This document shows, in pieces, positions 1-8,172 of a stretch of DNA of 64,000 nt. The notes below the pieces were generated by a model that was not told the DNA's origin, did no database searches, and was given only the letters and a program-made list of their open reading frames with translations. Each line of letters starts with the position of its first letter. Positions within the stretch are counted from its first letter, which is position 1. The position numbers and the translations under genes are program-made. The stretch is from JBGRPZ01 sp041725955 (lineage in GTDB: Bacteria; Bacteroidota; Bacteroidia; Bacteroidales; JBGRPZ01), in the NCBI GenBank assembly GCA_041725955.1, contig JBGRQE010000003.1, forward strand, positions 78,511-142,510, given 5' to 3'.

Positions 1-824
1 TTGCCGCTTATCCAATCATTTTGTGATTTCTCACGCTCTGCACGATCCATTCCTGCATGATAGGCAACCGATTGTATACCCATTCGCTGCAACCAGAAAG
101 ATATTTGAACTGTCTTTTTTCTATTACGGGTATATATAATACCATTGCCTTTAATATTCTGGCAAAGTTTTAGCAGCCGAGGAGCTTTTACAGCTTCATC
201 AAGAATTATAAAGTTCAGATTATCTCTTCTAAATGATTTTGTAAATACCGAAGCTCCTTTAATCTGCAACTTATCGGTTATATCTTGTATAACTTTTTCT
301 GTAGCAGTTGCTGTTAGTGCGATTACAGGAACTTTCTCTAAAAATGGTTTAATATTGGGAATTTCAAGATAGGAAGGTCTAAAGTCATATCCCCATTGAG
401 AAATACAGTGCGCTTCATCAATTGCCAACAGGCACACCTTCATAATTTGTAGGTTTTGCAAAAAACTATCAGTCTTCAAACGTTCTGGTGAAACATACAA
501 AAACTTAGTCTCTCCATAAAGGCAATTAGAATATACAATATCCATTTCACGTGCACTCATCCCCGAATAAATGGTAGCCGCAGCTATTCCAATCTTTTTT
601 AGATTAGCCACCTGATCTTTCATCAACGCTATTAATGGAGAAACAACAATACATATTCCTTCCATTGCCATAGCAGGAACCTGAAAACATAAACTCTTTC
701 CTCCTCCAGTAGGCAATAGAGCTATGGTATTTTTCTTTGCTAGAACTGAATCGATAATCTCTTCCTGCAAAGCACGAAACGAATTATATCCCCAATACTT
801 CTTTAATATTTCTAGTTTTTCCAA
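1..824 (-). CDS. recQ: ATP-dependent DNA helicase RecQ (N-terminal part, runs off window)
   Basis: RecQ is a 3'-5' superfamily 2 DNA helicase that works in recombinational repair and at stalled forks. Reading the minus strand gives WGYNSFRALQEEII, the Walker A box LLPTGGGKSLCFQ, SPLIALMKDQV, a DEAHCISQWGYDFRP box (DEAH plus the RecQ-specific aromatic loop), ALTATAT, and the start of the second RecA domain ending in YHAGMDRAEREKSQNDW. The order and spacing are typical of RecQ. The C-terminal zinc-binding/winged-helix and HRDC regions lie before base 1. No in-frame ATG exists between the upstream stop and the conserved start of the domain, so I place the start at a TTG (824), giving (M)EKLEILKKYWG; a second TTG at 830 is the alternative. 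Identity is secure; the exact start is not. Confidence 0.9.
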   Translation of the reverse strand, partial: MEKLEILKKYWGYNSFRALQEEIIDSVLAKKNTIALLPTGGGKSLCFQVPAMAMEGICIVVSPLIALMKDQVANLKKIGIAAATIYSGMSAREMDIVYSNCLYGETKFLYVSPERLKTDSFLQNLQIMKVCLLAIDEAHCISQWGYDFRPSYLEIPNIKPFLEKVPVIALTATATEKVIQDITDKLQIKGASVFTKSFRRDNLNFIILDEAVKAPRLLKLCQNIKGNGIIYTRNRKKTVQISFWLQRMGIQSVAYHAGMDRAEREKSQNDWISG

Positions 825-962
825 TAGCAATAAATTTGCCTCAAATTTACTAAAGCCTAGATTATTTTCTACTTATATTTTTATATTTTCTTACTTTTTA
901 CATTAAGCAACGCTTTAAACACATTGATAACATTTGCCATACCTTATGGTAACTGCAAAATA

Positions 963-1001
963 GAAAAGCCAGTCCTTTTATTACTACAAAAGACTGACTT
1001 T
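963..1001 (-). terminator. Likely terminator of the citrate lyase operon
   Basis: An imperfect hairpin (arms roughly GAAAGTCAGTCTTTT and AAAAGGACTGGCTTTTC on the minus strand, 8-nt loop) starts 26 bases after the citF stop and is followed by a U-rich run. It is placed to end transcription from citDE-citF before recQ. Confidence 0.55.
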
Positions 1002-1027
1002 CAAGAATATTATATTTCAACTACTTT

Positions 1028-2590
1028 TTATTCTACTTTATATATGGAATCAAGAACAGTACCATCAACCCATTTTACAACAGCCACGGCTTCATTACTT
1101 AACTCAATTTGATCTGGCACACCACATATCTGATAAGCTTCTTCAAGTAAGGACTCCATGCTGCGAATTGGTAAATTTGAGTTTTGGGTTGCATCAATCA
1201 AATCCTGACGTAGAGGATTTATTGCAATACCACGCTCTGTTACTACAACATCTATCAACTCCCCCGGACCACATAGCGTAGTAACCTTGTCACGAATTAC
1301 AGGCAAGCGATTGCGAAATAAAGGTACCGGAAGAATTGTACACTTAGAGAACAAACAATTTTGCCATCCTCCAATACCATGAAGTAACATGCCATCAGAA
1401 TGAGTTACCACATTTCCATTAAACTCCAAATCGACTTCAGTAGCTCCCAGAATGGCAATATCTACCATAGATGAGAAATTACCTTTTCCATGAAAGTTAT
1501 AACTGGTAAACGGATTGGTCATTACATGATTTATATTCTTGCGTAAAGACTCCACCCCATCTAAATCGAAAGTCTGACCATCCAAAATATACTTAACCAA
1601 ACCTTCTTCAAGCATCTTAACCAGATATTTATTACTTCCACCTCGAGCAAATGCTGCCTGAATATTTTTGCGCTTCATAATTTCGGAAAAATACTGACCT
1701 ATAGCCAATGCAGTTCCTCCTGCTCCAGCCTGAAACGAAAATCCTTGTCTAATCAAACCTGCAGCTTCACAAAAACGGGCAGTTAATTCTGCAATAAGTA
1801 GACGATCCGGACTCTTAGTGATTTTGGTTGTACCTGAAATAATTTCATCAGACACACCAATAACATCCACCTCAACAGTAAAATCAACATTATTCCCTTG
1901 AATTTGCCATGGAACACAAGGAAATGGAACCAAGTTATCCGTAACAACAATCACTTTATCAGCATATTGAGCATCAACCGATGCAAACCCCAAAGAACCA
2001 CATGCCGCTTTACCCTCCAAACCATTACAGTTTCCGAAAGTATCAGCAGAAGGTGCTGCAATAATAGCAATATCAATTTGTACTTCACCATCCTGAACCG
2101 CCTGATGACGACCACCATGAGAACGCAACACTCCCAAGCCTTTCATCTTTCCTTCTGAACAATAACTTCCCAAAGGACCATTCATACTTCCTTCGACATG
2201 ATGAATTGTACCATTCTCCATAAAAGGTATTAATTCTCTATGACAAGGAAAAGAAGCAGAAGGAAACCATCTCAAGTTTTTAACCCCCATTTCTTCGGCT
2301 ATTTGAAATATCCGAAAAGTCAACAAATCTCCATCACGGAAATGATGATGAGTAGAAATAGTCATGCCATCGCATAAACCAGCTCTGATCAAAGCTTCTT
2401 TTAGATTAGAAACCAATTTATTTCCATCTGATGGATATTCTGTACAGGAAGAAATTTTAGGCTTATGTTTATTTCCCTTGGGTTTAAAATAATTGATTCC
2501 CTGAAATGAAGTATGCGCTTCACCATTTATTATAGTAGGTACACTTCTACCCAAAGCATTATATACAAATTCATTACTCTTTCTATTCAT
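1028..2590 (-). CDS. citF: Citrate lyase alpha subunit (citrate CoA-transferase)
   Basis: CitF transfers citrate onto the phosphoribosyl-dephospho-CoA arm of the acyl carrier subunit, displacing acetate, in the cytoplasmic citrate lyase complex that splits citrate into acetate and oxaloacetate. The 520-residue product has the usual CitF length and conserved stretches such as NALGRSVP near the N-terminus, TISTHHHFRDGD, QDGEVQIDIAIIAAP, NGLEGKAACGSLGFA, FQAGAGGTALAIG and the C-terminal VVTERGIAINPLRQDL. The open frame extends further upstream, but that part overlaps the preceding gene by almost 100 bases and is not CitF-like. The ATG at 2590 (MNRKSNEFVYNALGR) fits the family and overlaps the end of the citDE gene by 8 bases, which points to translational coupling. 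Confidence 0.92.
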   Translation of the reverse strand: MNRKSNEFVYNALGRSVPTIINGEAHTSFQGINYFKPKGNKHKPKISSCTEYPSDGNKLVSNLKEALIRAGLCDGMTISTHHHFRDGDLLTFRIFQIAEEMGVKNLRWFPSASFPCHRELIPFMENGTIHHVEGSMNGPLGSYCSEGKMKGLGVLRSHGGRHQAVQDGEVQIDIAIIAAPSADTFGNCNGLEGKAACGSLGFASVDAQYADKVIVVTDNLVPFPCVPWQIQGNNVDFTVEVDVIGVSDEIISGTTKITKSPDRLLIAELTARFCEAAGLIRQGFSFQAGAGGTALAIGQYFSEIMKRKNIQAAFARGGSNKYLVKMLEEGLVKYILDGQTFDLDGVESLRKNINHVMTNPFTSYNFHGKGNFSSMVDIAILGATEVDLEFNGNVVTHSDGMLLHGIGGWQNCLFSKCTILPVPLFRNRLPVIRDKVTTLCGPGELIDVVVTERGIAINPLRQDLIDATQNSNLPIRSMESLLEEAYQICGVPDQIELSNEAVAVVKWVDGTVLDSIYKVE

Positions 2591-3797
2591 AGCAAGCCTC
2601 CCAATTCTTATCCAATTTTCCTGTTTCAATTGCCATATTGATCGTTGTTTCTGCTCTTTTAACAACAGGAGGATCAATCATCTTTGTCCCCAGAGAGACT
2701 ACACCCAACCCTCTTTTTTGGGCATCCTTAAATGCCAGATAAATCTTTTTCGATTTTTCGATATCCGTATCATCAGGAGCATAATTCTCATGGATTACAT
2801 GAATTTGCCGCGGATGAATGCACCCCATACCATCAAATCCCAAAGACTTAGACTTAAGCACGTTTTGCTTCAATGCTTCCTGATCACCAACATCTGAAAA
2901 AACAGAATCTATAGCCTGAATACCGGCTGCCTTTGCTGCATTTACCAGTTGACAACGAGCATAATAAGATTCTGTAGCATCATTGGTTCTACGAGTACCT
3001 AAATCGGCAGTATAATCTTCTAGTCCAATAGCCAGAGCCGCAACATTAGAAGCTGCTTTTGCAATAGAAAAAGCATTGGCAACACCCAAAGCACTTTCGA
3101 CAATTGGCATTAACCAAATTGAATGAGAAATTGCAAGATGCGACTTAATCGCTTCAATTCGCGAATTAACCAAATGAATCTGATCGTCACTCTCGCATTT
3201 AGGTATAAGAATAAGATTTACACCATGAGGAACAATGTAATCTAGATCTTCAAGCCCCATTTTCCCTTGATTAATTCGAACCATACGCTCTGCACCATAA
3301 AACTTACATGCTCTTAGAGCATTTCTTACAATAAATCGAGCTTCGGACTTTTTGGGAAAAGCTACTGCATCTTCCAAATCAAGGATAATACCTTTAGGTT
3401 TATGCAAACCGGCATTAATCATCATTTTTGGACTATTGCCAGGAAGATATAAACGAGAAAACCTATTTCTATCTTTCTTAGTACTTAATGTGTTTTCGGA
3501 AAGAATTTCTGGAAGATACTCAGATGTTGAGCCAGTCATTAATCTAATTGCAGATTCAAGACGTGCAAGCAATATCCAATCAAAAGCCCCATAATCTTTA
3601 ACATCAATCTTTACATTCTCTACTTCATAGAACTTTAAGACCTGATCAATCTTTTCTTTAATACTGTCTCCATAATGAGGAAGCACTTTGCTCTCTAATG
3701 TAAGATTAATGCCCCCCACTTCTTGCGGAATAATTTCGACATAGCAATCCGACCTTACTTTAGGCCCACAATTGCCAGCAGTAAATTTCATACTCAA
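2583..3797 (-). CDS. citDE: Fused citrate lyase acyl-carrier (CitD) and beta (CitE) subunits
   Basis: This 404-residue protein joins two subunits that are usually separate. Residues about 5-100 resemble CitD, the acyl carrier protein: GPKVRSDCYVEIIP, then GGINLTLESKV, then the end GAFDWILLARLESAI. Ser16, in the RSD context, is the probable attachment site of the triphosphoribosyl-dephospho-CoA prosthetic group. Residues about 115-400 are CitE of the HpcH/HpaI aldolase-like family: RLYLPGNSPKM, GIILDLEDAV with its acidic Mg-binding residues, RINQ, LILIPKCES, LMPIVESALGV, ALAIGLEDYTADLG and CIHPRQI. CitE cleaves citryl-ACP into acetyl-ACP and oxaloacetate. The gene leads the operon ahead of citF. 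No citC, citX, citG or dedicated citrate carrier gene is present in the window, so maturation of the carrier must depend on genes elsewhere. Confidence 0.9.
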   Translation of the reverse strand: MSMKFTAGNCGPKVRSDCYVEIIPQEVGGINLTLESKVLPHYGDSIKEKIDQVLKFYEVENVKIDVKDYGAFDWILLARLESAIRLMTGSTSEYLPEILSENTLSTKKDRNRFSRLYLPGNSPKMMINAGLHKPKGIILDLEDAVAFPKKSEARFIVRNALRACKFYGAERMVRINQGKMGLEDLDYIVPHGVNLILIPKCESDDQIHLVNSRIEAIKSHLAISHSIWLMPIVESALGVANAFSIAKAASNVAALAIGLEDYTADLGTRRTNDATESYYARCQLVNAAKAAGIQAIDSVFSDVGDQEALKQNVLKSKSLGFDGMGCIHPRQIHVIHENYAPDDTDIEKSKKIYLAFKDAQKRGLGVVSLGTKMIDPPVVKRAETTINMAIETGKLDKNWEACYE

Positions 3798-3860
3798 ATT
3801 TCCTCCTTTTCTGAATAATTATTGAATGATGCGCTACACACACTTTTTGCGCTTTTCCAA

Positions 3861-3901
3861 AATTAGGAAATAATTAGGTAATTAGAATTAATCCAATTAG
3901 G
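3861..3901. promoter_or_regulatory. Cluster of AATTAGG motifs upstream of citDE
   Basis: The 351-base gap between divergent citDE and the lipoprotein gene holds no convincing ORF. Within it AATTAGG occurs at 3861, 3872 and 3895, with a variant AATTAGA at 3880, all within 41 bases and about 65-105 bases upstream of the citDE start. The spacing (11, 8 and 15 bases) is not perfectly helical. They could be operator sites for a citrate regulator or chance repeats in AT-rich DNA. Nothing else was recognised in this gap. Confidence 0.25.
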
Positions 3902-4148
3902 AATATCTAAGATTTTAACAAAACACAACTCACTGAAACTACATTTCATTAGAATACACACAAACAACTTAAAGCATATACATTTCATTCTCAATTATTT
4001 TAGTTATTTTAGTGTTAAAATTTTCTGCATTTAGTAGAAATAATGCCCACCTCAATTTTCGGTACAGTTTTAGTACTGATTTAAATGCATTCTAATTAAA
4101 CTTCGCATTACTCCAAATGCTATAGACTCCAATAAAACCCTTTCAATA

Positions 4149-4820
4149 ATGAAACATCGAAAATTATTTCTAATACTAATTGCCGCTTTTAGTTTACTCA
4201 CAATAAATTCGTGTCTGAAAGAAACCTATACATATAATGGACCTAGAATTGAAATTTATGGTGATAATCCTCTATACATAAATGTTGGTGACCATTGGAG
4301 AGATTTTGTTCCAAAACCTCAGGCACATGCTTATGATGATCTTTATGGTATTGTAGATTTCTTTTATCGCGACCATGTTGATAATGAAACCGTAGGAAAA
4401 TATACTGTTGAATATGTTGCCATTGATGTAGCTGGTTTTGAAACCACTAAAGACAGAATTGTTTATGTACAAAATGAAAGCAACTTCCTTGATGGCAATT
4501 ATAATGTAACAAATAGCTTTGAAGGAAACACATATTCATTTATTTCAGATGTAACTTCATCTGGAAGCACCAATAACAGAATCTATTTTTCACAGTTTAC
4601 AAATACTTCTGAAGGTGCAGTAACTGGCGATGTAATCAATAAGAATCAAATTGTCATTCCACAACAAACTGTAGGAAAATACACATACTTCGGTCAGGGA
4701 ACCATTAGCAATGTCGATAAGAAAGTTTCTATAGTCATCAACTACACCGAAATTATTAATGGAAAATCCTATCAGGGAGTAAGTAGTTTTCAGAAAATAG
4801 ATACTTCAACTATCCCATAA
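4149..4820 (+). CDS. Lipoprotein with Ig-like (DUF5011/Cry22-type) domain
   Basis: The 223-residue product starts with a type II signal peptide (basic KHRK, hydrophobic LFLILIAAFSLLTI, lipobox INSC with Cys22), so it is probably an outer-membrane or surface lipoprotein. Residues about 35-108 resemble the small Ig-like repeat often found in Bacteroidota surface proteins: a proline/glycine start, VGDHWRDF, AYDDLYG, then VGKYTVEYVAIDVAGFETTKDRIVYV. The C-terminal half (from about residue 112) is a separate beta-rich region with several Asn and Ser residues and no recognisable catalytic motif. It is a stand-alone gene with its own terminator. The exact role is unknown; binding of a carbohydrate or other surface ligand is only a guess from the fold. 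Confidence 0.75.
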   Translation: MKHRKLFLILIAAFSLLTINSCLKETYTYNGPRIEIYGDNPLYINVGDHWRDFVPKPQAHAYDDLYGIVDFFYRDHVDNETVGKYTVEYVAIDVAGFETTKDRIVYVQNESNFLDGNYNVTNSFEGNTYSFISDVTSSGSTNNRIYFSQFTNTSEGAVTGDVINKNQIVIPQQTVGKYTYFGQGTISNVDKKVSIVINYTEIINGKSYQGVSSFQKIDTSTIP

Positions 4821-4861
4821 GATCGTCTGAAGAACCATTTGTCATCATTTTTAAAATTAAG

Positions 4862-4892
4862 AAAAAGAGATACCTTTGTGGGTCTCTTTTTT
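4862..4892 (+). terminator. Intrinsic terminator after the Ig-like lipoprotein gene
   Basis: The arms AAAAAGAGA(T)ACC and GGTCTCTTTTTT enclose the loop TTTGTG and end in a T run. The loop region also contains a promoter-like TACCTTTG. Confidence 0.7.
4871..4878 (+). promoter_or_regulatory. Bacteroidota -7 element (TACCTTTG) before the LtaS-like operon
   Basis: TACCTTTG matches the Bacteroidota -7 consensus TAnnTTTG and lies 36 bases before the ATG at 4915, inside the loop and arm of the preceding terminator. No TTTG stands at the ideal -33 distance, so only the downstream half is visible. Confidence 0.4.
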
Positions 4893-4914
4893 ATTTAATC
4901 ATCTATAATCTTAA

Positions 4915-6867
4915 ATGAAAAACACAGCAAAAAGCATATACAACAATAGTGTTTACAGCTTACTGATTTGGAGAATTTTTCTTGTTATGATATCATACTC
5001 TATCGCAAGAATATTCTTTATAATATTTAATAGTAGCCACTTCGAAAACGCGAATTTCACCGAGTATTTGCTACTCCTAATAAAAGGTCTGCGATTCGAT
5101 TTTTCGGCAATCTTATTTCTTAACCTACCTTTTATTGTATGGGCACTTCTGCCTTTCCCTTTTAGAGGAAATAAGTTTTGGAACATTATAAGTAACATTC
5201 TCTTTTACCCAATAAATATAATTGGCATAGGAAGTAACTTTGGAGATATTGTTTATTATCGCTTTATACTTAAAAGAACCACTGCTGATGTTTTCCATTT
5301 TGTTCATCAAGAAGGTCAGGGTTTTCTTCCTTTAATTCCTCAATTTATTAAAGACTTCTGGTTCTACTTTTTGCTATGGATTATAGTTTCCATTGTGTTT
5401 GTATATCTGGTTCAAAGATTTAAACTCCGGAAGGATCAAAAGCTGGGGAGTATACCTTTGTTTATATTTAAACACCTTATAGGAATTTTGATTACAGTTG
5501 CTATTGCAGTTATTGGTATGCGAGGTGGATTGCAGTTAAAGCCGATCAGTAATATTTCGGCAGGGCAAATGACAAAACCTACAAACACTCCGATACTTCT
5601 AAACACACCTTTCTCTATTTTAAAGACCTTAGATCAAAAAGGAATAGACGTTCCTGACTATTATAGCCTATCGGAATGCTACAACACCTTTAACCCCATC
5701 CTACAATTTCCGACAGACATAACAAAGGCAAAAAAGCCCAATATTGTCGTAATTATTATGGAAAGCTTTTCTGCTGAACATATGGCCTACTTCAATCAAA
5801 ACATTCCAGGATACAAGGGCTTTACACCATTCCTTGATTCACTGGCTTCTCAATCGGTAGCTATAAAAGGTTGGGCTAATGGTAAACGATCAATCGAAGG
5901 TATTCCAGCCGTTACTGCAGGAATTCCAAGTTGGATGCCTATAGACTACCCAAGCTCTCCATACTCTAACAACAAGATTAATAGCTTGGCAAGCTTACTT
6001 GACCAGGAAAACTATCGAACTGCATTTTTTCATGGTGGGAATAATGGAACCATGAGTTTTGATGCTTTTACTAATCTTGCAGGATATCAGAATTATTATG
6101 GCCGTAATGAATATAATAATGACAAAGACTTTGATGGTGTTTGGGGAATATTCGATCATGCATTCTTCCAATATTTTGGTAGAAAACTGGGAGAATTTAA
6201 ACAGCCCTTTATGGGAACAATATTTTCCTTATCATCACATCATCCCTATACAATTCCCAAAGAATTTAAAGGCAAATTCAGATCGGGAAAGTTGCCAATA
6301 CAAAAGAGCATTATGTATGCCGATTATTCTCTGAAACTATTCTTTGATAGTATAAAGGATAAAGACTGGTATAAGAATACTTTATTTGTAATTACTGCCG
6401 ACCACACATCGGAAGCTGCACTGCCTTTCTACAAAACCAATGTTGGGCAATATAGCGTTCCCATAATATTCTTCCATCCTCAGGGAAAATTGAATATTTC
6501 GACAGATATTACCGCACAACAAATTGATATAATGCCAAGCATTCTAAACTATGTCAATTACGACAAACCTTTCTTTGCATTTGGCAGAAGTTTATTTGAC
6601 AGCACGGCAACTCATTACGCCATGAATTACTTAAGTGGAAATTGGCAAATGATTCAAAAAGAGTTTTCTCTTGAATTTAACGGAAAGGAAACTGAAGCTC
6701 TTTTCAATTTTCAGAACGACTCAACCCTCGATCATAATATAAAAATACAATTCCCTGAAAGAGTCAGAAACATGGAAAAGTTAACGAAGGTTCTAATACA
6801 GGAATTCAATACTTCTATGGTCGAAAACAAATTAACAGTAAACCAAAACACATTGGATCAAAAGTAA
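4915..6867 (+). CDS. LtaS-like phosphoglycerol transferase / sulfatase-fold membrane enzyme
   Basis: This 650-residue protein has about five N-terminal membrane segments (residues 15-225) and then a large extracytoplasmic alkaline-phosphatase/sulfatase-fold domain, the layout of lipoteichoic acid synthase. Metal-site motifs seen are PNIVVIIMESFS, GKRSIEGIPAVTAGIPSW, FFHGGNNGTMSFDAF, LSSHHPYTIP and ITADHTSE. In LtaS the nucleophile is Thr in a GKTS motif; here the site reads GKRS, so the serine is the likely nucleophile, as in other Bacteroidota members I recall. Such enzymes move phosphoglycerol from phosphatidylglycerol to a glycan or lipid acceptor. Bacteroidota lack lipoteichoic acid, so the acceptor is unknown. 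The stop codon abuts the ATG of the following diacylglycerol kinase gene, which would recycle the diacylglycerol by-product. Confidence 0.85.
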   Translation: MKNTAKSIYNNSVYSLLIWRIFLVMISYSIARIFFIIFNSSHFENANFTEYLLLLIKGLRFDFSAILFLNLPFIVWALLPFPFRGNKFWNIISNILFYPINIIGIGSNFGDIVYYRFILKRTTADVFHFVHQEGQGFLPLIPQFIKDFWFYFLLWIIVSIVFVYLVQRFKLRKDQKLGSIPLFIFKHLIGILITVAIAVIGMRGGLQLKPISNISAGQMTKPTNTPILLNTPFSILKTLDQKGIDVPDYYSLSECYNTFNPILQFPTDITKAKKPNIVVIIMESFSAEHMAYFNQNIPGYKGFTPFLDSLASQSVAIKGWANGKRSIEGIPAVTAGIPSWMPIDYPSSPYSNNKINSLASLLDQENYRTAFFHGGNNGTMSFDAFTNLAGYQNYYGRNEYNNDKDFDGVWGIFDHAFFQYFGRKLGEFKQPFMGTIFSLSSHHPYTIPKEFKGKFRSGKLPIQKSIMYADYSLKLFFDSIKDKDWYKNTLFVITADHTSEAALPFYKTNVGQYSVPIIFFHPQGKLNISTDITAQQIDIMPSILNYVNYDKPFFAFGRSLFDSTATHYAMNYLSGNWQMIQKEFSLEFNGKETEALFNFQNDSTLDHNIKIQFPERVRNMEKLTKVLIQEFNTSMVENKLTVNQNTLDQK

Positions 6868-7767
6868 ATGACTACAGAAAACAAAAGACAAATTCTTTTT
6901 ATAATCAATCCAATTTCGGGCATTGGAAAGCAGAAAAGAATTGAAGTTTATGCTGAAGAACTCATTGACAAAAGCAAGTTCGACTTTGATTTTGCATATA
7001 CGCAATACCCCGGACATGCAACAACCATAGCCCAAAATGCATCGAAGAAAAACATCGACATCGTTGTTATTGTAGGAGGCGATGGATCATTAAATGAAAC
7101 AATGAAGGGGCTGTTAGGAAGCAAAACTGCTTTGGGCATAGTTCCATGCGGCTCGGGTAATGGATTTGCACGACACTTGAATATTCCTCTTAATCCGCGT
7201 GAAGCAATCAAACAAATAAACACATCAAAAAGTATTTCTGTAGATACTGTTTCATTAAATGACAAAACCTTTATAAGCATTGCCGGCATTGGATATGATG
7301 CCTATGTAGCTAAAAAGTTCAGCAATACAAAGCATAGAGGATTTCTGGGATATACCCAAGTGGTTGTTAAATCATTCTTACAATATAAAGATCAAGATTA
7401 TCTGATAAAACTTGATAACAAAGAAGAGATTTCTACCAGAGCTTTCTTTATAACTTTTGCAAACAGCAATCAGTTTGGTTACAACACTATTATTGCACCA
7501 ATGGCAAGCCTTACAGACGGTAAAATTGATATTTGTATAGTAAAAAAGCCAAAGTTTACACAAATACCAAAAATGATGCGTTTATTGTTTACAGGAAAGT
7601 TAAACAGATCTGAGAATGTGAAATATTATCAGGCTAATTCTGCATATATTTGCACTCAAAATAACGAAACATTTGTAAATATTGATGGGGAGTCACAAAG
7701 CACAACAAACAAAATAAATATACAGGTTCACCCTTCATCAATAAATGTTGTAGTACCTCAAACTTAA
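6868..7767 (+). CDS. Diacylglycerol kinase family lipid kinase (DgkB/YegS-like)
   Basis: The 299-residue product has the DAGK catalytic fold: INPISGIGK near the N-terminus, VVIVGGDGSLNETMKGL (the nucleotide-binding GGDG loop, with S in place of the usual T), GIVPCGSGNGFARHL and SIAGIGYDAYV, and ends in the beta-sandwich domain with VNIDGES. It phosphorylates diacylglycerol, or a related lipid, to phosphatidic acid at the cytoplasmic membrane using ATP. It starts on the base after the stop of the LtaS-like gene, and the SUI1 gene follows after 4 bases, so the three are almost certainly one transcript. The partnership suggests recycling of diacylglycerol released by phosphoglycerol transfer. 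Family is firm; the substrate is inferred. Confidence 0.9.
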   Translation: MTTENKRQILFIINPISGIGKQKRIEVYAEELIDKSKFDFDFAYTQYPGHATTIAQNASKKNIDIVVIVGGDGSLNETMKGLLGSKTALGIVPCGSGNGFARHLNIPLNPREAIKQINTSKSISVDTVSLNDKTFISIAGIGYDAYVAKKFSNTKHRGFLGYTQVVVKSFLQYKDQDYLIKLDNKEEISTRAFFITFANSNQFGYNTIIAPMASLTDGKIDICIVKKPKFTQIPKMMRLLFTGKLNRSENVKYYQANSAYICTQNNETFVNIDGESQSTTNKINIQVHPSSINVVVPQT

Positions 7768-7771
7768 ATAA

Positions 7772-8122
7772 ATGAAAAAGAATAAGAAACACCGATCGGG
7801 CGTAGTATTTTCGACCAATCCAGATTTCGAATATGATTATGAACATGAAAGCTGGGAAGATGATGAAAATACGCTTCCTCCACAACAACAAGAACTTAGA
7901 ATTTGGCTTGACCGATTAAAAGGAAATAAAAAGCTAAGCAGAATTACGGGTTTTGTAGGCACAGACAACGACTTAAAAAGCCTTACAAAAACCATAAAAA
8001 CAAAGTGCGGTGTTGGAGGAAATGTCAAAGATGGCGAAATCTTAATTCAGGGTGATATGAGAGATAAAATCCTTGAAATTTTAAGTAAAATGGACTATAA
8101 AGCAAAAAAAGCTGGTGGCTGA
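7772..8122 (+). CDS. SUI1/eIF1-family translation factor homologue (YciH-like)
   Basis: The 116-residue protein has an acidic N-terminal tail (FEYDYEHESWEDDEN) and then the SUI1 core: LSRITGFVGTDNDLKSLTKTIKTKCGVGGNVKDGEILIQGDMRDKILEIL. The Lys-x-Cys-Gly-x-Gly-Gly loop and the ILIQGD strand are diagnostic. In eukaryotes and archaea this family monitors start-codon choice. Bacterial members such as E. coli YciH bind the small ribosomal subunit and influence initiation, with a role that is not well defined. The gene is the last of the tight LtaS-like/lipid kinase operon, an association I cannot explain functionally. Confidence 0.88.
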   Translation: MKKNKKHRSGVVFSTNPDFEYDYEHESWEDDENTLPPQQQELRIWLDRLKGNKKLSRITGFVGTDNDLKSLTKTIKTKCGVGGNVKDGEILIQGDMRDKILEILSKMDYKAKKAGG

Positions 8123-8172
8123 TACACACATCAACAACTACACAAAAAACAATTTATTATAAATCGATAATT

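Noticed and set aside
1028..2677. Longer citF starting at 2677
   Set aside because: The extra 29 residues lie inside the citDE coding region and do not resemble CitF; the ATG at 2590 fits the family.
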